In this document: one piece after another, positions 17,072 to 25,476 of the stretch
How positions within the stretch are numbered: position 1 is the stretch's first letter
How the letters are laid out: every line of letters begins with the position of its first letter
Assembly (NCBI GenBank): GCA_963819695.1
Contig: CAWFXD010000001.1
Span: 1,240,001 to 1,304,000 of the forward strand
Origin: DASZIT01 sp963819695
GTDB lineage: Bacteria > Actinomycetota > Acidimicrobiia > Acidimicrobiales > RAAP-2
Length of the DNA stretch: 64,000 nt
Reading direction: 5' to 3'
Notes under the pieces: generated by a model
Told to the model about the DNA's origin: nothing
What the model saw: only the letters and a program-made list of their open reading frames with translations
The model's database searches: none
Translations under genes and position numbers: made by a program

Positions 17072-17422
17072 TCAGCCGTTGGCCGCGACCCCGACCCGGT
17101 GACCTTGGGCGTCGGCAAAGACGCCGAAGCTCGTCCCGGGAACCTCCTGGGCAGGCTGCACGATGGTCCCGCCCAGCTGCACCGCCTTCTTCAGGGTGGC
17201 GGCGACGTCTTCGACGCCGACAAAGAACAGGACTTCGTCTTCCGTGCTCTGACGAGGACTGATGGCGACGTAGGTCCCGCCTTCGACACCGGTGTCGATG
17301 AAGGTGTATCCCGGGAAGGCGCCCTCGGATGCGACTTTCCAACCGAAGAGGTCGGAAAAGAAGCGACGGGTGGCATCCGGGTCTTCGGAGCGAATCTCGG
17401 CATGGATCACGGGATGAGGCAT
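17072..17422 (-). CDS. VOC family protein
   Basis: 116-residue single-domain protein of the glyoxalase/bleomycin-resistance fold, with HAEIRSEDPDATRRFFSDLF at the start (the usual His strand and helix) and GTSFGVFADAQGHRVGV at the end. The second half lacks the usual final Glu, so an enzymatic metal site is doubtful. AAGGAGAA precedes the ATG on the coding strand. It lies downstream of the TetR gene on the same strand, 97 bp away. Its role is unknown. Confidence 0.88.
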   Translation of the reverse strand: MPHPVIHAEIRSEDPDATRRFFSDLFGWKVASEGAFPGYTFIDTGVEGGTYVAISPRQSTEDEVLFFVGVEDVAATLKKAVQLGGTIVQPAQEVPGTSFGVFADAQGHRVGVAANG

Positions 17423-17519
17423 CAGGATTCTCCTTCGGGTTGGGCTACAGCTTGGCTGTCACTGATACGACGGTCGGCAGAACCCGGAATCGACAGCGAT
17501 GGGGAGAAAGCTGGGGTGC

Positions 17520-18249
17520 TCAGCCGGTGCGGGCCTTGGCCGTCCGATCGGCGGCCGGGGCGAACAGGGCCCGATGGACCATGGTGGTGAGGGTGTCGAG
17601 GGCGTCCTCGTCGACCGGGGTGCCCATGAACTCGCGCATGAAGTGGAAGCGGTCGAGCATGGCCAGTACCGCCATGCTGGTGACTTCCGGGTCGAGATCA
17701 CCCGACGGGTGGGCGGCGGCGATCTGCGACGCCATGCCCCCCTTGAGCGCGGCAGTACATCCGCCGGACCTGGTCGCCGACGCCCTTGTCGATGTTGGCC
17801 AGGTCGGTCCAGGATCGGAACAGCGGTGCGTAGCGCAACCAGAGGGACGAGTAGCCACCGATCCAGGTCCGCAGATGATCCCAGCTCTCGCCGTCGAGCG
17901 CGGTGCCCGCCTCGAGCATGGCGTCGTAGGAAAGGCTCGAGGCCTCGGAGGCCGCCTCCATGGTCAGGGCCCGGATCAGGTCCTCCTTGTTGGAGAAATA
18001 GAGATAGAAGGTTCCGTGCGAAGTGTTGGCGATCTTGACCACGTCGTTGACCCGGGTGCCGTGGTAGCCCCGTTCGTCAAACGCCTTCATGGCCGCGTCG
18101 AGCAGGTTCCGCATGGTCTGGCGCCCCTGGCTGCGCAGTGCCCGCTTGCTGGCCGGAATCCCGACCGCCGGGTCGGCCACCACCCAGCGGGGCCACTGAC
18201 CCCGCCTTGTCGCCGGTCGCCGTGGGCGACCGTCGGGCCTTGCCGGCAT
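17520..18249 (-). CDS. TetR/AcrR-family transcriptional regulator (one frameshift)
   Basis: N-terminal helix-turn-helix domain: QTMRNLLDAAMKAFDERGYH, then VNDVVKIANTSHGTFYLYFS and NKEDLIRAL, followed by an all-helical ligand domain. The frame from 18249 runs to VGDQVRRMY near 17765; the family sequence then continues in another frame as AALKGGMASQIAAAHPSGDL to the stop at 17520, so a single indel lies at about 17745-17770. Joined, the protein is about 240 residues, including an N-terminal tail of about 35. It is divergent from the CoA-transferase, with operator candidate S2 (18293-18308) between them, making it the best local candidate for the repressor of that repeat. Confidence 0.85.
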
Positions 18250-18292
18250 TGGTGGTCACAGAAGCGAAATCGTACCCCGCCGCATGGATAAC

Positions 18293-18308
18293 CTGACATG
18301 GTGGTCAG
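18293..18308. promoter_or_regulatory. Operator candidate S2
   Basis: CTGACATGGTGGTCAG differs from the perfect repeat at 7568 only in its spacer and one arm base. It lies in the divergent region between the TetR gene (start 18249) and the CoA-transferase (start 18373), directly after TGGATAAC, which could be a -10 element for the plus-strand gene. Confidence 0.6.
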
Positions 18309-18372
18309 TGTTGGTGGGTTCCGTCGCGGGGTAGGCCGCCCCGGGTCGGAGACGACCGGAGGGTGGCAATCG

Positions 18373-20048
18373 GTGACCGACGTCGGAGTCACCCTGGCCG
18401 AAGCGGTCGAGCGTCATGTCCAACCCGGGGACTCGGTGCACCTGATGTTGGGTCACAGCCGCTGGACGGCCGGCGCCCGGGAGATGGCCCGCCAGTTCTG
18501 GGGGTCCGACCCGCAGCTGACCCTGGTGATGACCAGCCTCGGCGCCCTCAGCGCCCTCTTCTTCCGAGGCGGGCTGGTGAAGCGGGTGGTGACCGCCTAT
18601 TCCGGAAACAGCTTCCCCACCTACAACCCGAATCCCATCTTCCGCCCGGCCTACGAGTCGGGCGAGGTGGCGGTGGAGCACTGGTCGATCCTGACCCTCG
18701 CCCAGAGGCTGGAGGCGGCGGCCCGCGGGCTGCCGGCCATGGTCACCGGTTCGTTGGTCGGTTCGGACATGGCGGCCAACGACGGGTTCTCCACCGTCGA
18801 CTCACCCTACGGACCGATCGGGGTGCTGGCGCCGCTGGCCCCCGACGTCGCCCTCTGTCATGCCGCGGTGGCCGATGCCCAGGGGAACCTGGCGTTTTCG
18901 GAGCCGCTGCTCGAGGGGGTGTGGGGTGCCTGGGCCGCCCGCCGGGGCGTGGTGGCCACGGTGGACCGGATCGTCGACGACCTAACGGACTCGGGCATCG
19001 GGTGCGGGTGCCCGCCCACCGGGTGCTGGCGGTGGTGGAGGCGCCGGTTCGGCGCCCATCCCGGCGGCCTGTACGCGCCAGGGCTGCCGGTACGGAGGGA
19101 TATGGCGAGGACATCCCTTCTGGGTGGAGGCGGCCCAGGCCGCCCGCGGTGACTTCGATGCCTGGGCCCGGACCACCTGCCTCGACCCACCCGACCACCA
19201 GGCCTATCTCGACCGCCTCGGGCGCCAGCGTCTCGACGACCTGAGAAGTCGGGCCGATCCCGCATCCTGGAAGGTGGACGCCGCCGCCCACCCGGTCCCC
19301 GAGGACGAGCCGGTGAGTGATTGGGAGGTCGCCGCCAGCCTCGGGGCGAGAGAGGTGGAGGCGGTGGTGGCCACCCACCAGGCCGACGCGGTACTGGCCG
19401 GCGCCGGGGCGGCCAACCTGGCGGCATGGGTGGCCGTCGGCCGGATGCAGGCGGCCGGATGGACCGGGGGACTCACCGCCGAGCTCGGTCTGTTCCACTA
19501 CGCCCCGACACCCGGCCGACCCGTACATCTTCAACCAGCGGGTCTACCCGGGCACCTCGTTCCTCTCCGATGCCTCCACCGTCCTCGGCATGGTGGTGGG
19601 CGGATCGGGGACCGCCACCGTCGGCTGCCTGGGTGCGGCCGAGGTCGACCGGAACGGCAATCTGAATTCCACCCGACTCCGGGACGGGCGGTTTCTGGTC
19701 GGTTCCGGCGGGGCCAACGACGTCGCCACCCGGGCCGTGGCCTGCGTGGTCGTCACCCTGGCCCGGCCCGAGCGGCTGCCGGACGCGGTCGGCTACATCA
19801 CTGCCCCCGGTCAGCGGGTGGAGAGCGTGGTCACCGACCGCGGTGTGCTCCGGCGACTGGACGGCGAGTTCCGGGTGGCGGCGGTGCCGGCCGGCCCGGA
19901 AGCGGTCGACCGCCGGGTCCAGGCCCTGGTGGCGTCCTGCGGTTGGGAGCCGTCGGTGGCCCGCACCGTCGAGCAGCTCGAGCCGGTCGATCCCGCCGAG
20001 GTGCGGGCGCTCCGCGAGTTCGACCGGACCCGGCTGTTCCTGCGCTAG
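18373..20048 (+). pseudogene. Fused two-subunit CoA-transferase (IpdA-IpdB/glutaconate CoA-transferase-like), five frameshifts
   Basis: Alpha-like half: from GTG 18373 (GGAGGG upstream), TLAEAVERHVQPGDSVHLML to ATVDRIVDDL. Beta-like half: from about 19290 to 20048, with TAELGLFHYAPT and GSGGANDVATRA, the latter typical of glutaconate CoA-transferase beta chains and IpdB. Together about 558 residues, where relatives are two separate chains. The coding frame shifts at about 18985, 19046, 19093, 19117 and 19516 (three apparent losses, two gains of a base), yet protein similarity is unbroken. Either it is a decaying gene or that 530-bp stretch is poorly assembled. The known family transfers CoA or opens rings of steroid-derived CoA esters. 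Confidence 0.8.
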
Positions 20049-20063
20049 CTGCCGCCGTCTCGT

Positions 20064-20840
20064 TCAGAGGGTGGGTCGGGCGCTCCGGCTGGCCAGGACC
20101 TGTTCCATGGCCCCGAGAGCCAGGTCGGCAGTTCCCGCGAAGGCGATATTGCCGTGCTCGAGGATCACCGCGTCGGTGGCGATCTCCAGGGCCCGGTCGA
20201 CCTGCTGCTCCACCACCAGCAGCGCGGTGCCGGCCGCATTGATCTCCCGGAGCCCACGGTAGACGGCCTCGATCACCACCGGGGCCAGGCCCAGGGAGAG
20301 CTCGTCGGCGACCAGGAGGTGCGGCGGAACCACCAGCACCTTGGCCAGGGAGAGGAGTCGCTGTTGCCCCCCCGACAGTGTCCCGCCGGCCTGCTTGCGG
20401 CGCTCACCGAGGATCGGGAACGCCTGATAGGCGCGGTCCAACGACTCGGGGACCTGCTTCCGCCCGGCCCGCTGGCGGAAGGCCATCACCAGGTTCTCCT
20501 CGACGGTGAGGTTGGCGAAGATCCCCCTTCCCTCGGGAACGTGGGCCATGCCGGCCCGGGCGATCTTGTAGGCGGCCTTGCCGGTGATGTCCTGGCCCCC
20601 CAGTCGGATGGTCCCGGCGGTGCTCGGCAGCAGCCCGCTCACTACCCGGGCCACCGTCGACTTCCCGGCGCCGTTCGAGCCGAGCAGGGCGGTGACACTC
20701 CCGGCCGGTACCGTGAAGGTGACGTCGAACAGCGCCCGGTAGGGGCCGTAAGCGGCACACACGTCGATGACCTCCAGCGCCGGCTGACCGGGGAGGCCGG
20801 TGCCGACCAAGGTGCTCGGCCCGGGCACGACCCCGGTCAT
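20064..20840 (-). CDS. livF: Branched-chain amino acid-type ABC transporter ATP-binding protein LivF
   Basis: Second ATPase of a LIV-type (HAAT) importer, 258 residues. Walker A GSNGAGKST, Q-loop region, signature TLSGGQQRL and Walker B LLVADELSLGLAP are present, and VPEGRGIFANLTVEENL is the LivF hallmark. The ATG at 20840 overlaps the LivG stop as ATGA. It is the last gene of the minus-strand operon SBP, fused permease, LivG, LivF. In catabolic actinobacteria such importers often carry organic acids or aromatic compounds, not amino acids; the neighbouring CoA-transferase and thiolase would fit that. Confidence 0.93.
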   Translation of the reverse strand: MTGVVPGPSTLVGTGLPGQPALEVIDVCAAYGPYRALFDVTFTVPAGSVTALLGSNGAGKSTVARVVSGLLPSTAGTIRLGGQDITGKAAYKIARAGMAHVPEGRGIFANLTVEENLVMAFRQRAGRKQVPESLDRAYQAFPILGERRKQAGGTLSGGQQRLLSLAKVLVVPPHLLVADELSLGLAPVVIEAVYRGLREINAAGTALLVVEQQVDRALEIATDAVILEHGNIAFAGTADLALGAMEQVLASRSARPTL

Positions 20841-21658
20841 GCGCTGGTCCCGAGGTACGCATGGCGGACCGTCGAGTCGGCCATCACCTCGTCGAATGTC
20901 CCTTGGGCGATCACTGCCCCCAGATCCATCACGATGGTCCGGTCCACCACTTCGGCCACCATGTGCAGATCGTGCTCGACCAGGAGGACGGCCATGCCCC
21001 GCTCCCGTTGCAGGGTCCGCAGCACGTTGGCCAGCTCCTGGGTTTCGGTGATGTCCAGGCCCGAGGACGGCTCGTCGGCCAGCAGCAGGACCGGCTCGGC
21101 GACCAGCGCGCGGGCTAACTCCACCAGCCGGCACGACCCCAGCCCGAGGGCGGATACCGGCGCTTCCGCCCGGTCGGCGATGCCCACCAGATCCAGCACT
21201 TCCGCCACCCGGCTCATCTCGGCCGGCGTCGGCCGGTTCCGGTTGGCCAGGTCGCGCAGCAGCTGTCCCTCGGCGCACCGGGCCCGCTCGGCCACCAGCA
21301 GGTGCTCGCGCACCGTCATGTCCGCGAACACCTCGACCCGCTGGTAGGTGCGTCCGATACCGAGTCTGGCCCGTTGGAAGGTGGGCAACCGACCCAGCGT
21401 CTTCCCTTTCAGCTCCACGGTTCCGTCCTCGGGTTGGAGCTGGCCGCAGATGCAGTTGAAGAGGGTGGTCTTGCCCGCCCCGTTGGGCCCGACCAGGCCC
21501 ACGCTCTCCCCGGTGTCTACCGCGAAGGTCACGTTCCGCACCGCGGCGATGCCGCCGAACGACTTGGTGACCCTGGTGACCGCCAACAGCGGGCCGACTT
21601 CGGGGACGTTCATCGGCGGCCCGGCCGCCGGGGACCGGAAGGCCCTAGGTGCCCGCAT
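20837..21658 (-). CDS. livG: Branched-chain amino acid-type ABC transporter ATP-binding protein LivG
   Basis: First ATPase of the importer, about 273 residues. Walker A GPNGAGKTT, IGRTYQRVEVFADMTV (Q-loop region), Walker B VLLLADEPSSGLD and the LivG-typical C-terminal GTFDEVMADSTVRHAYLG are visible. The signature motif is degenerate: the usual LSGGQ is LGLGSC here, which is odd. I prefer the start at 21658, which overlaps the permease stop and has GGAG six bases upstream; ATG 21613 is the alternative and gives a more usual N-terminus. Confidence 0.9.
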   Translation of the reverse strand: MRAPRAFRSPAAGPPMNVPEVGPLLAVTRVTKSFGGIAAVRNVTFAVDTGESVGLVGPNGAGKTTLFNCICGQLQPEDGTVELKGKTLGRLPTFQRARLGIGRTYQRVEVFADMTVREHLLVAERARCAEGQLLRDLANRNRPTPAEMSRVAEVLDLVGIADRAEAPVSALGLGSCRLVELARALVAEPVLLLADEPSSGLDITETQELANVLRTLQRERGMAVLLVEHDLHMVAEVVDRTIVMDLGAVIAQGTFDEVMADSTVRHAYLGTSA

Positions 21659-23714
21659 GACCCGCTCCGCTCTCGGTGGCGGTGACCCCGGAATAGCCCC
21701 CGTCCAGCGAGGGCACGCCGACCGGAGGTTTGGCTCCGTTGCCGCTCCCGGTGTCCGGCGGCGTCGTCCGATCTGAAGACGGGCCATCGGGGAAGATCAG
21801 TCGTTGGAACCGCATCGTCCACCGGCGTTTCTGGTATTCGAGGATCCCCTCGGGATGGGCAACGTAGGTGAGCGCCCCGGCGGCGAACAACACGAAGGTG
21901 AGGCCGTTGCCGCCGTACCGGGCCGGCAGGTAGGTGAGGACCTGCTGGACCACCACGTAACCCATGCCGGCCTGGATGGCTCCCTCGACGCTGCTGACCC
22001 CGGTGGTGATGACGATCACCACGAAGGCGAGCCCCAACTGGTAGTTGAACTGCATGGCGTTGACCGTTTGTTGCTGGATGACCAGCATGGTGCCGCCGAT
22101 GCCGGCCACCGCCCCCGACAGGGCAAAGATCTGTATCCGCTGCCAGGTGATGTTGATCCCGATCCCCGCCGCCGCCGTCTCGCTCCCGCGTTGGGCGGCC
22201 AGGAACCGGCCGGTGGTGCCGTTGCCGACCAGGGTGACGGCGGCCACGCAGATCACCAGCACGATGATCAGCAGGATGAAGAGGTTGTGGCCGTCGGCGT
22301 TGAGAATCCCGAGGCCGACCCACTTGTCCTGGACGGTGAGGGCGTGCCCATGGCTCACCCCGATCTCGCTGAAGATGGAATTGTCGAAGAACAGGGCGGC
22401 GGCGATGGTCATGAGCGCCAGACCCAGACCTTTCAACCGGAGCGACGCCAGGGCCAGGATCACCGCTACCGCCGCGGCCAGGACGGCCCCGACCACCGCG
22501 CCGGCCAGAAAGTTGAGACCGATGTGGTTGGCCAGCTGGGCGGCGGTGAACGCTCCCACTCCGGCCAAGGTGGCCTGAGCCAGGGAGAGCTGGCCGCCCA
22601 TGCCGGTGATCAGGGTGATGGACAAGAAGATGGTCGAGAAGGCCAGGCCGGAGTTGAAGACGCTCTCCCAGGTCTTCGGCATCCACGACAGCATGGACAC
22701 GATGAAGGCGGCGAGCAGCACGTACCAGGCGATCCGGATCACCCGGCTCAGTTGCGGGGCCCGCAGCGATGCGGTGGTGGGTGGAGGCGGGGGGTCGACC
22801 GATGACAGCGGATCGGTGTCGTCGTGCAGCCTGCGCATGCCGGGAACCAACAACAAGGCGAGGACGAGGACGATGAACGGCAACGATGGGAGCACCGCCG
22901 CCGACAGCGAACTGGTGGCCGGCAGGTAGCCCTGGAGCACGGTGTCGGCCACCCCCATGAGGATGCCGACCAGGGCGGCAATCGGAAATGACCGCAGTGC
23001 GGCCCAGGCGGCGGCGGCAAAGGCGGCCACCAACAGGGTGGCGTAGTCCTGGGCTTGCAGTTGGCCGTAGATGGGGGCGAGCAGGACCCCGGCCAGCCCG
23101 GCCAGCAGGCTGGACACCGCCCAGGCGGTGGCGATCACCCGGCCGGAGTTCACCCCGTCCAGCTGGACCAGGCGCCGGCTTTCTACCGCCCCCCGCATCT
23201 GGAGGCCGAGGTTGGTGAACCTCATGAGGACGACCAGGGCGACCAGGACCACCGCGGTGACCACCACCGAACTGAGGTAGATCCCGTTGACGGGGGTCTG
23301 GGCCACCCGGAAGTAGACGGTATTGGGGTTGAACAGAATGCTCGGGGAGTTGTATTGGTTCTGACTCCCGAACAGCACTGGCAACAGGGCCGGGATGCCG
23401 ACGAACAGGCTGATTCCGGTGACCAACTTGGCGGTGGCGTTGGTGTTCGGGATCTTCCGGAAGAGGAAGCGGTCGAAAATCAGCCCGAGGAGCGGCGCCA
23501 GTAGGACCACCGAGAGGAGGAAGGCCAGCCAGACCGGAAGCTGTTCATTCTGGACCAACTTGGTGTAGACGAAGGCCGAGGTGTAGGCCTGAGCGCCGAA
23601 GGCGAAGTTGAAGACGCCGGTGGCCTGATAGGTGAGCACCAACCCCACCGCCACGATGGCGTAGGTGCAGCCATAGGGGACGCCCGGGATGGCGAAGCCG
23701 AGGAAGTGCTCCAC
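21645..23714 (-). CDS. Fused LivH-LivM ABC permease
   Basis: 689-residue membrane protein that joins both LIV-type permeases in one chain: residues about 1-300 match LivH (FAIPGVPYGCTYAIVAVGLV, later LQMRGAVESRRLVQLDGVN) and about 325-640 match LivM (ITGMGGQLSLAQATLAGVGA, AAQRGSETAAAGIGINI). A polar linker of about 25 residues (DDTDPLSSVDPPPPPTT) separates them. Usually these are two genes. The C-terminal 45 residues are polar and cytoplasmic. GTG start at 23714. It should form the whole channel as one polypeptide with LivG and LivF. Confidence 0.93.
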   Translation of the reverse strand: MEHFLGFAIPGVPYGCTYAIVAVGLVLTYQATGVFNFAFGAQAYTSAFVYTKLVQNEQLPVWLAFLLSVVLLAPLLGLIFDRFLFRKIPNTNATAKLVTGISLFVGIPALLPVLFGSQNQYNSPSILFNPNTVYFRVAQTPVNGIYLSSVVVTAVVLVALVVLMRFTNLGLQMRGAVESRRLVQLDGVNSGRVIATAWAVSSLLAGLAGVLLAPIYGQLQAQDYATLLVAAFAAAAWAALRSFPIAALVGILMGVADTVLQGYLPATSSLSAAVLPSLPFIVLVLALLLVPGMRRLHDDTDPLSSVDPPPPPTTASLRAPQLSRVIRIAWYVLLAAFIVSMLSWMPKTWESVFNSGLAFSTIFLSITLITGMGGQLSLAQATLAGVGAFTAAQLANHIGLNFLAGAVVGAVLAAAVAVILALASLRLKGLGLALMTIAAALFFDNSIFSEIGVSHGHALTVQDKWVGLGILNADGHNLFILLIIVLVICVAAVTLVGNGTTGRFLAAQRGSETAAAGIGINITWQRIQIFALSGAVAGIGGTMLVIQQQTVNAMQFNYQLGLAFVVIVITTGVSSVEGAIQAGMGYVVVQQVLTYLPARYGGNGLTFVLFAAGALTYVAHPEGILEYQKRRWTMRFQRLIFPDGPSSDRTTPPDTGSGNGAKPPVGVPSLDGGYSGVTATESGAGHAGT

Positions 23715-23751
23715 GCTCCGACAGACCTACGCGGCGACGCGAGCGTACGCC

Positions 23752-23772
23752 GCGGGGCGCAAGCGGCCCCGC
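23752..23772 (-). terminator. Stem-loop between substrate-binding protein and permease genes
   Basis: GCGGGGC and GCCCCGC form a perfect 7-bp stem with a 7-nt loop, in the 98-bp gap between the SBP stop and the permease start. In many SBP operons such a structure protects the upstream message or reduces read-through so that the binding protein is in excess; that role here is inference. Confidence 0.45.
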
Positions 23773-23812
23773 ATCCGACCACGCTCGGAGCGCCGCCGGC
23801 TGCCGGCTGGCG

Positions 23813-25153
23813 TCACGTTCCTGGGGTCCCGACCGGAGGCGTGGCCAGCGTCGGATTCTTCAAGTTGACATTCTGGGCAAAGCATTCGAACACCTGGTGG
23901 CCGGTGGCGGCCACTGGAACGAACTTGGAGCCTTTGACCACCACGTCGGCCGAGCAGGCCGGGAACGTCTGGGTGGTGTGAACCTTGGTCCAGTCGGTCG
24001 TGGCACTCAGGCCCCCGGCGGTGAAGTTGGTCAGCGAGTTGATCTGGGCGATGACGTTGGCCTGGGTCACGTTGGCCCCGGCTTTCTGGATCCCGGCCGC
24101 CAGCAGCGCGGCCGACTCCCAGCCTTGCAGGGCCTGATCCGAGCTCACGAAGGCGGGCTGGTACTTCTGCATGGCGGCGAGATAGGCCTGCATCCCGGGG
24201 TAGACACCGGGGTAGGCCGTCGTCACCTGGAAGGGGACGTTCCCGTTCACGTTGATGTAGACGCCCTGCATCAGGCTGCTGTACTGGTTGAGGAGCGACT
24301 GGTCATAGCCGTTGAGCCACAGCTGGTGGCCTTTGAACCCGTACTGCTGGAGGGCCCGGGTCAGGGTGATGTTGTCCGAGGACTGCATGCAGCTGACCAC
24401 GAAATCGGTCCCAGTCTGCTGCATCTTCTGCACCGCGGGGGTGTAGTTGCCGCCGAGCCCGGCCGAGAGATCGGTGTAGCTCACCTTGATGCCGGCTTTG
24501 GTCAGATTGTTGGCGTCGGCGTTGCAGGCGTTGTACGAGGAGGTGATGGCGGAGCCGTAGCTGATGAACGCCACCGCCTTGGAGTTTGTCTGCTTCAGCA
24601 ACCAGGCCACCGCACTGGCCCCCACGTCGTAATCCTGGATCGAGCCTCCGGCGGCAAACAGGTTGCTCGGCCCGTTCCAGTTGCCCGACACGTTGTAGCC
24701 GAAGGTGGGAGTGCCGGACTGGGCGTACAAGGCCGGACTGAAGAAGAAGGTCGAAACACCCACCGCGAAGACGTGATCCTGGTCGAGGAGGGTGTGGGTC
24801 AGCTGGGTGAATTGGCTTGGATTCGAGCCGTCATCCAGGTTTTGGGAAAACGAGAACTTGTGCCCGTTGATGCCCCCGGCGGCGTTGGCCGCCTGGAAGT
24901 AGGCCTGCATCCCGGGCGAGAAGGCGTCGAAGTCGGCGGCGATGGAGCCGGTGAGGGTGGAGATGGCGCCGACCACGATGGTCGATGCCGGCGGGCCCCC
25001 GGAGGTGGTGGAGGTCGAGGAACCGGCGGTCGTCGTGGTGCTCGACGAAGCACTCGGGTTCGAGCTCGAACAGCTGGCCAGGAGACCGGCGGCCAGCAGT
25101 ACCGCAGTGACAGGCCCGGCCAACCGTGTTGTCGTTCTCGTCAGGTCTCGCAT
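23813..25153 (-). CDS. ABC transporter substrate-binding lipoprotein (branched-chain amino acid type)
   Basis: 446-residue extracytoplasmic solute receptor of the Peripla_BP_6 type. A lipoprotein signal with lipobox LLASC puts the lipidated Cys at residue 28, followed by a Ser/Thr-rich tether to about residue 55. Receptor motifs are STIVVGAISTLTGSIAADF and YFQAANAAGGINGHKFSF. Six Cys and many aromatic residues in the mature part are compatible with a hydrophobic ligand. ATG 25153 is preceded by GGGGAG and fits the signal peptide; upstream in-frame codons are not needed. It is first in the importer operon and divergent from the thiolase. Confidence 0.92.
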   Translation of the reverse strand: MRDLTRTTTRLAGPVTAVLLAAGLLASCSSSNPSASSSTTTTAGSSTSTTSGGPPASTIVVGAISTLTGSIAADFDAFSPGMQAYFQAANAAGGINGHKFSFSQNLDDGSNPSQFTQLTHTLLDQDHVFAVGVSTFFFSPALYAQSGTPTFGYNVSGNWNGPSNLFAAGGSIQDYDVGASAVAWLLKQTNSKAVAFISYGSAITSSYNACNADANNLTKAGIKVSYTDLSAGLGGNYTPAVQKMQQTGTDFVVSCMQSSDNITLTRALQQYGFKGHQLWLNGYDQSLLNQYSSLMQGVYINVNGNVPFQVTTAYPGVYPGMQAYLAAMQKYQPAFVSSDQALQGWESAALLAAGIQKAGANVTQANVIAQINSLTNFTAGGLSATTDWTKVHTTQTFPACSADVVVKGSKFVPVAATGHQVFECFAQNVNLKNPTLATPPVGTPGT

Positions 25154-25306
25154 GCTCCCCAGTCCCCTTACCTCTTCGCACCCATGGTGCGAGCCGGTAC
25201 CATCTTGCCTCTCCCCGAGGTCCCGTGGGCGGCGCGTCAAAGTCACTACCGTTACGGATGCTCAAGGCATGGCGATGCACTGTACCTCGGTTCCCATGTC
25301 CGTTCT

Positions 25307-25322
25307 ATGATACGAGTGTCAG
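25307..25322. promoter_or_regulatory. Operator candidate S3 overlapping a -10 box
   Basis: ATGATACGAGTGTCAG matches the repeat CTGACA-N4-TGTCAG at 12 of 16 positions counting the free spacer, with the right arm perfect. TATGAT (25306-25311), a near-consensus -10 box, overlaps the left arm. The site is between the importer operon (start 25153) and the thiolase (start 25477). Confidence 0.5.
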
Positions 25323-25476
25323 GCATCTGAGGGGCAAGGATCTAGCAGGTGGAGGGTCCGATTTCGAGTGATTGCCGCCCGCTCGGATCCCGTCGATCGC
25401 CCGATCCGATCTCGGCACTGTTTGCCGCCATGACTCGGTTTCGTATCGGCTGCGCGGCAAGAGGAGAGGAGCCGGA

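Noticed and set aside
17462..17477. CTGATACGACGGTCGG upstream of a VOC gene as a seventh operator
   Set aside because: Spacing fits but only part of the second arm matches; chance matches at this level are expected.
20837..25153. Assigning the importer to leucine/isoleucine/valine uptake
   Set aside because: The family name does not fix the ligand; neighbours are catabolic CoA enzymes and the binding protein shows no diagnostic site for amino acids.
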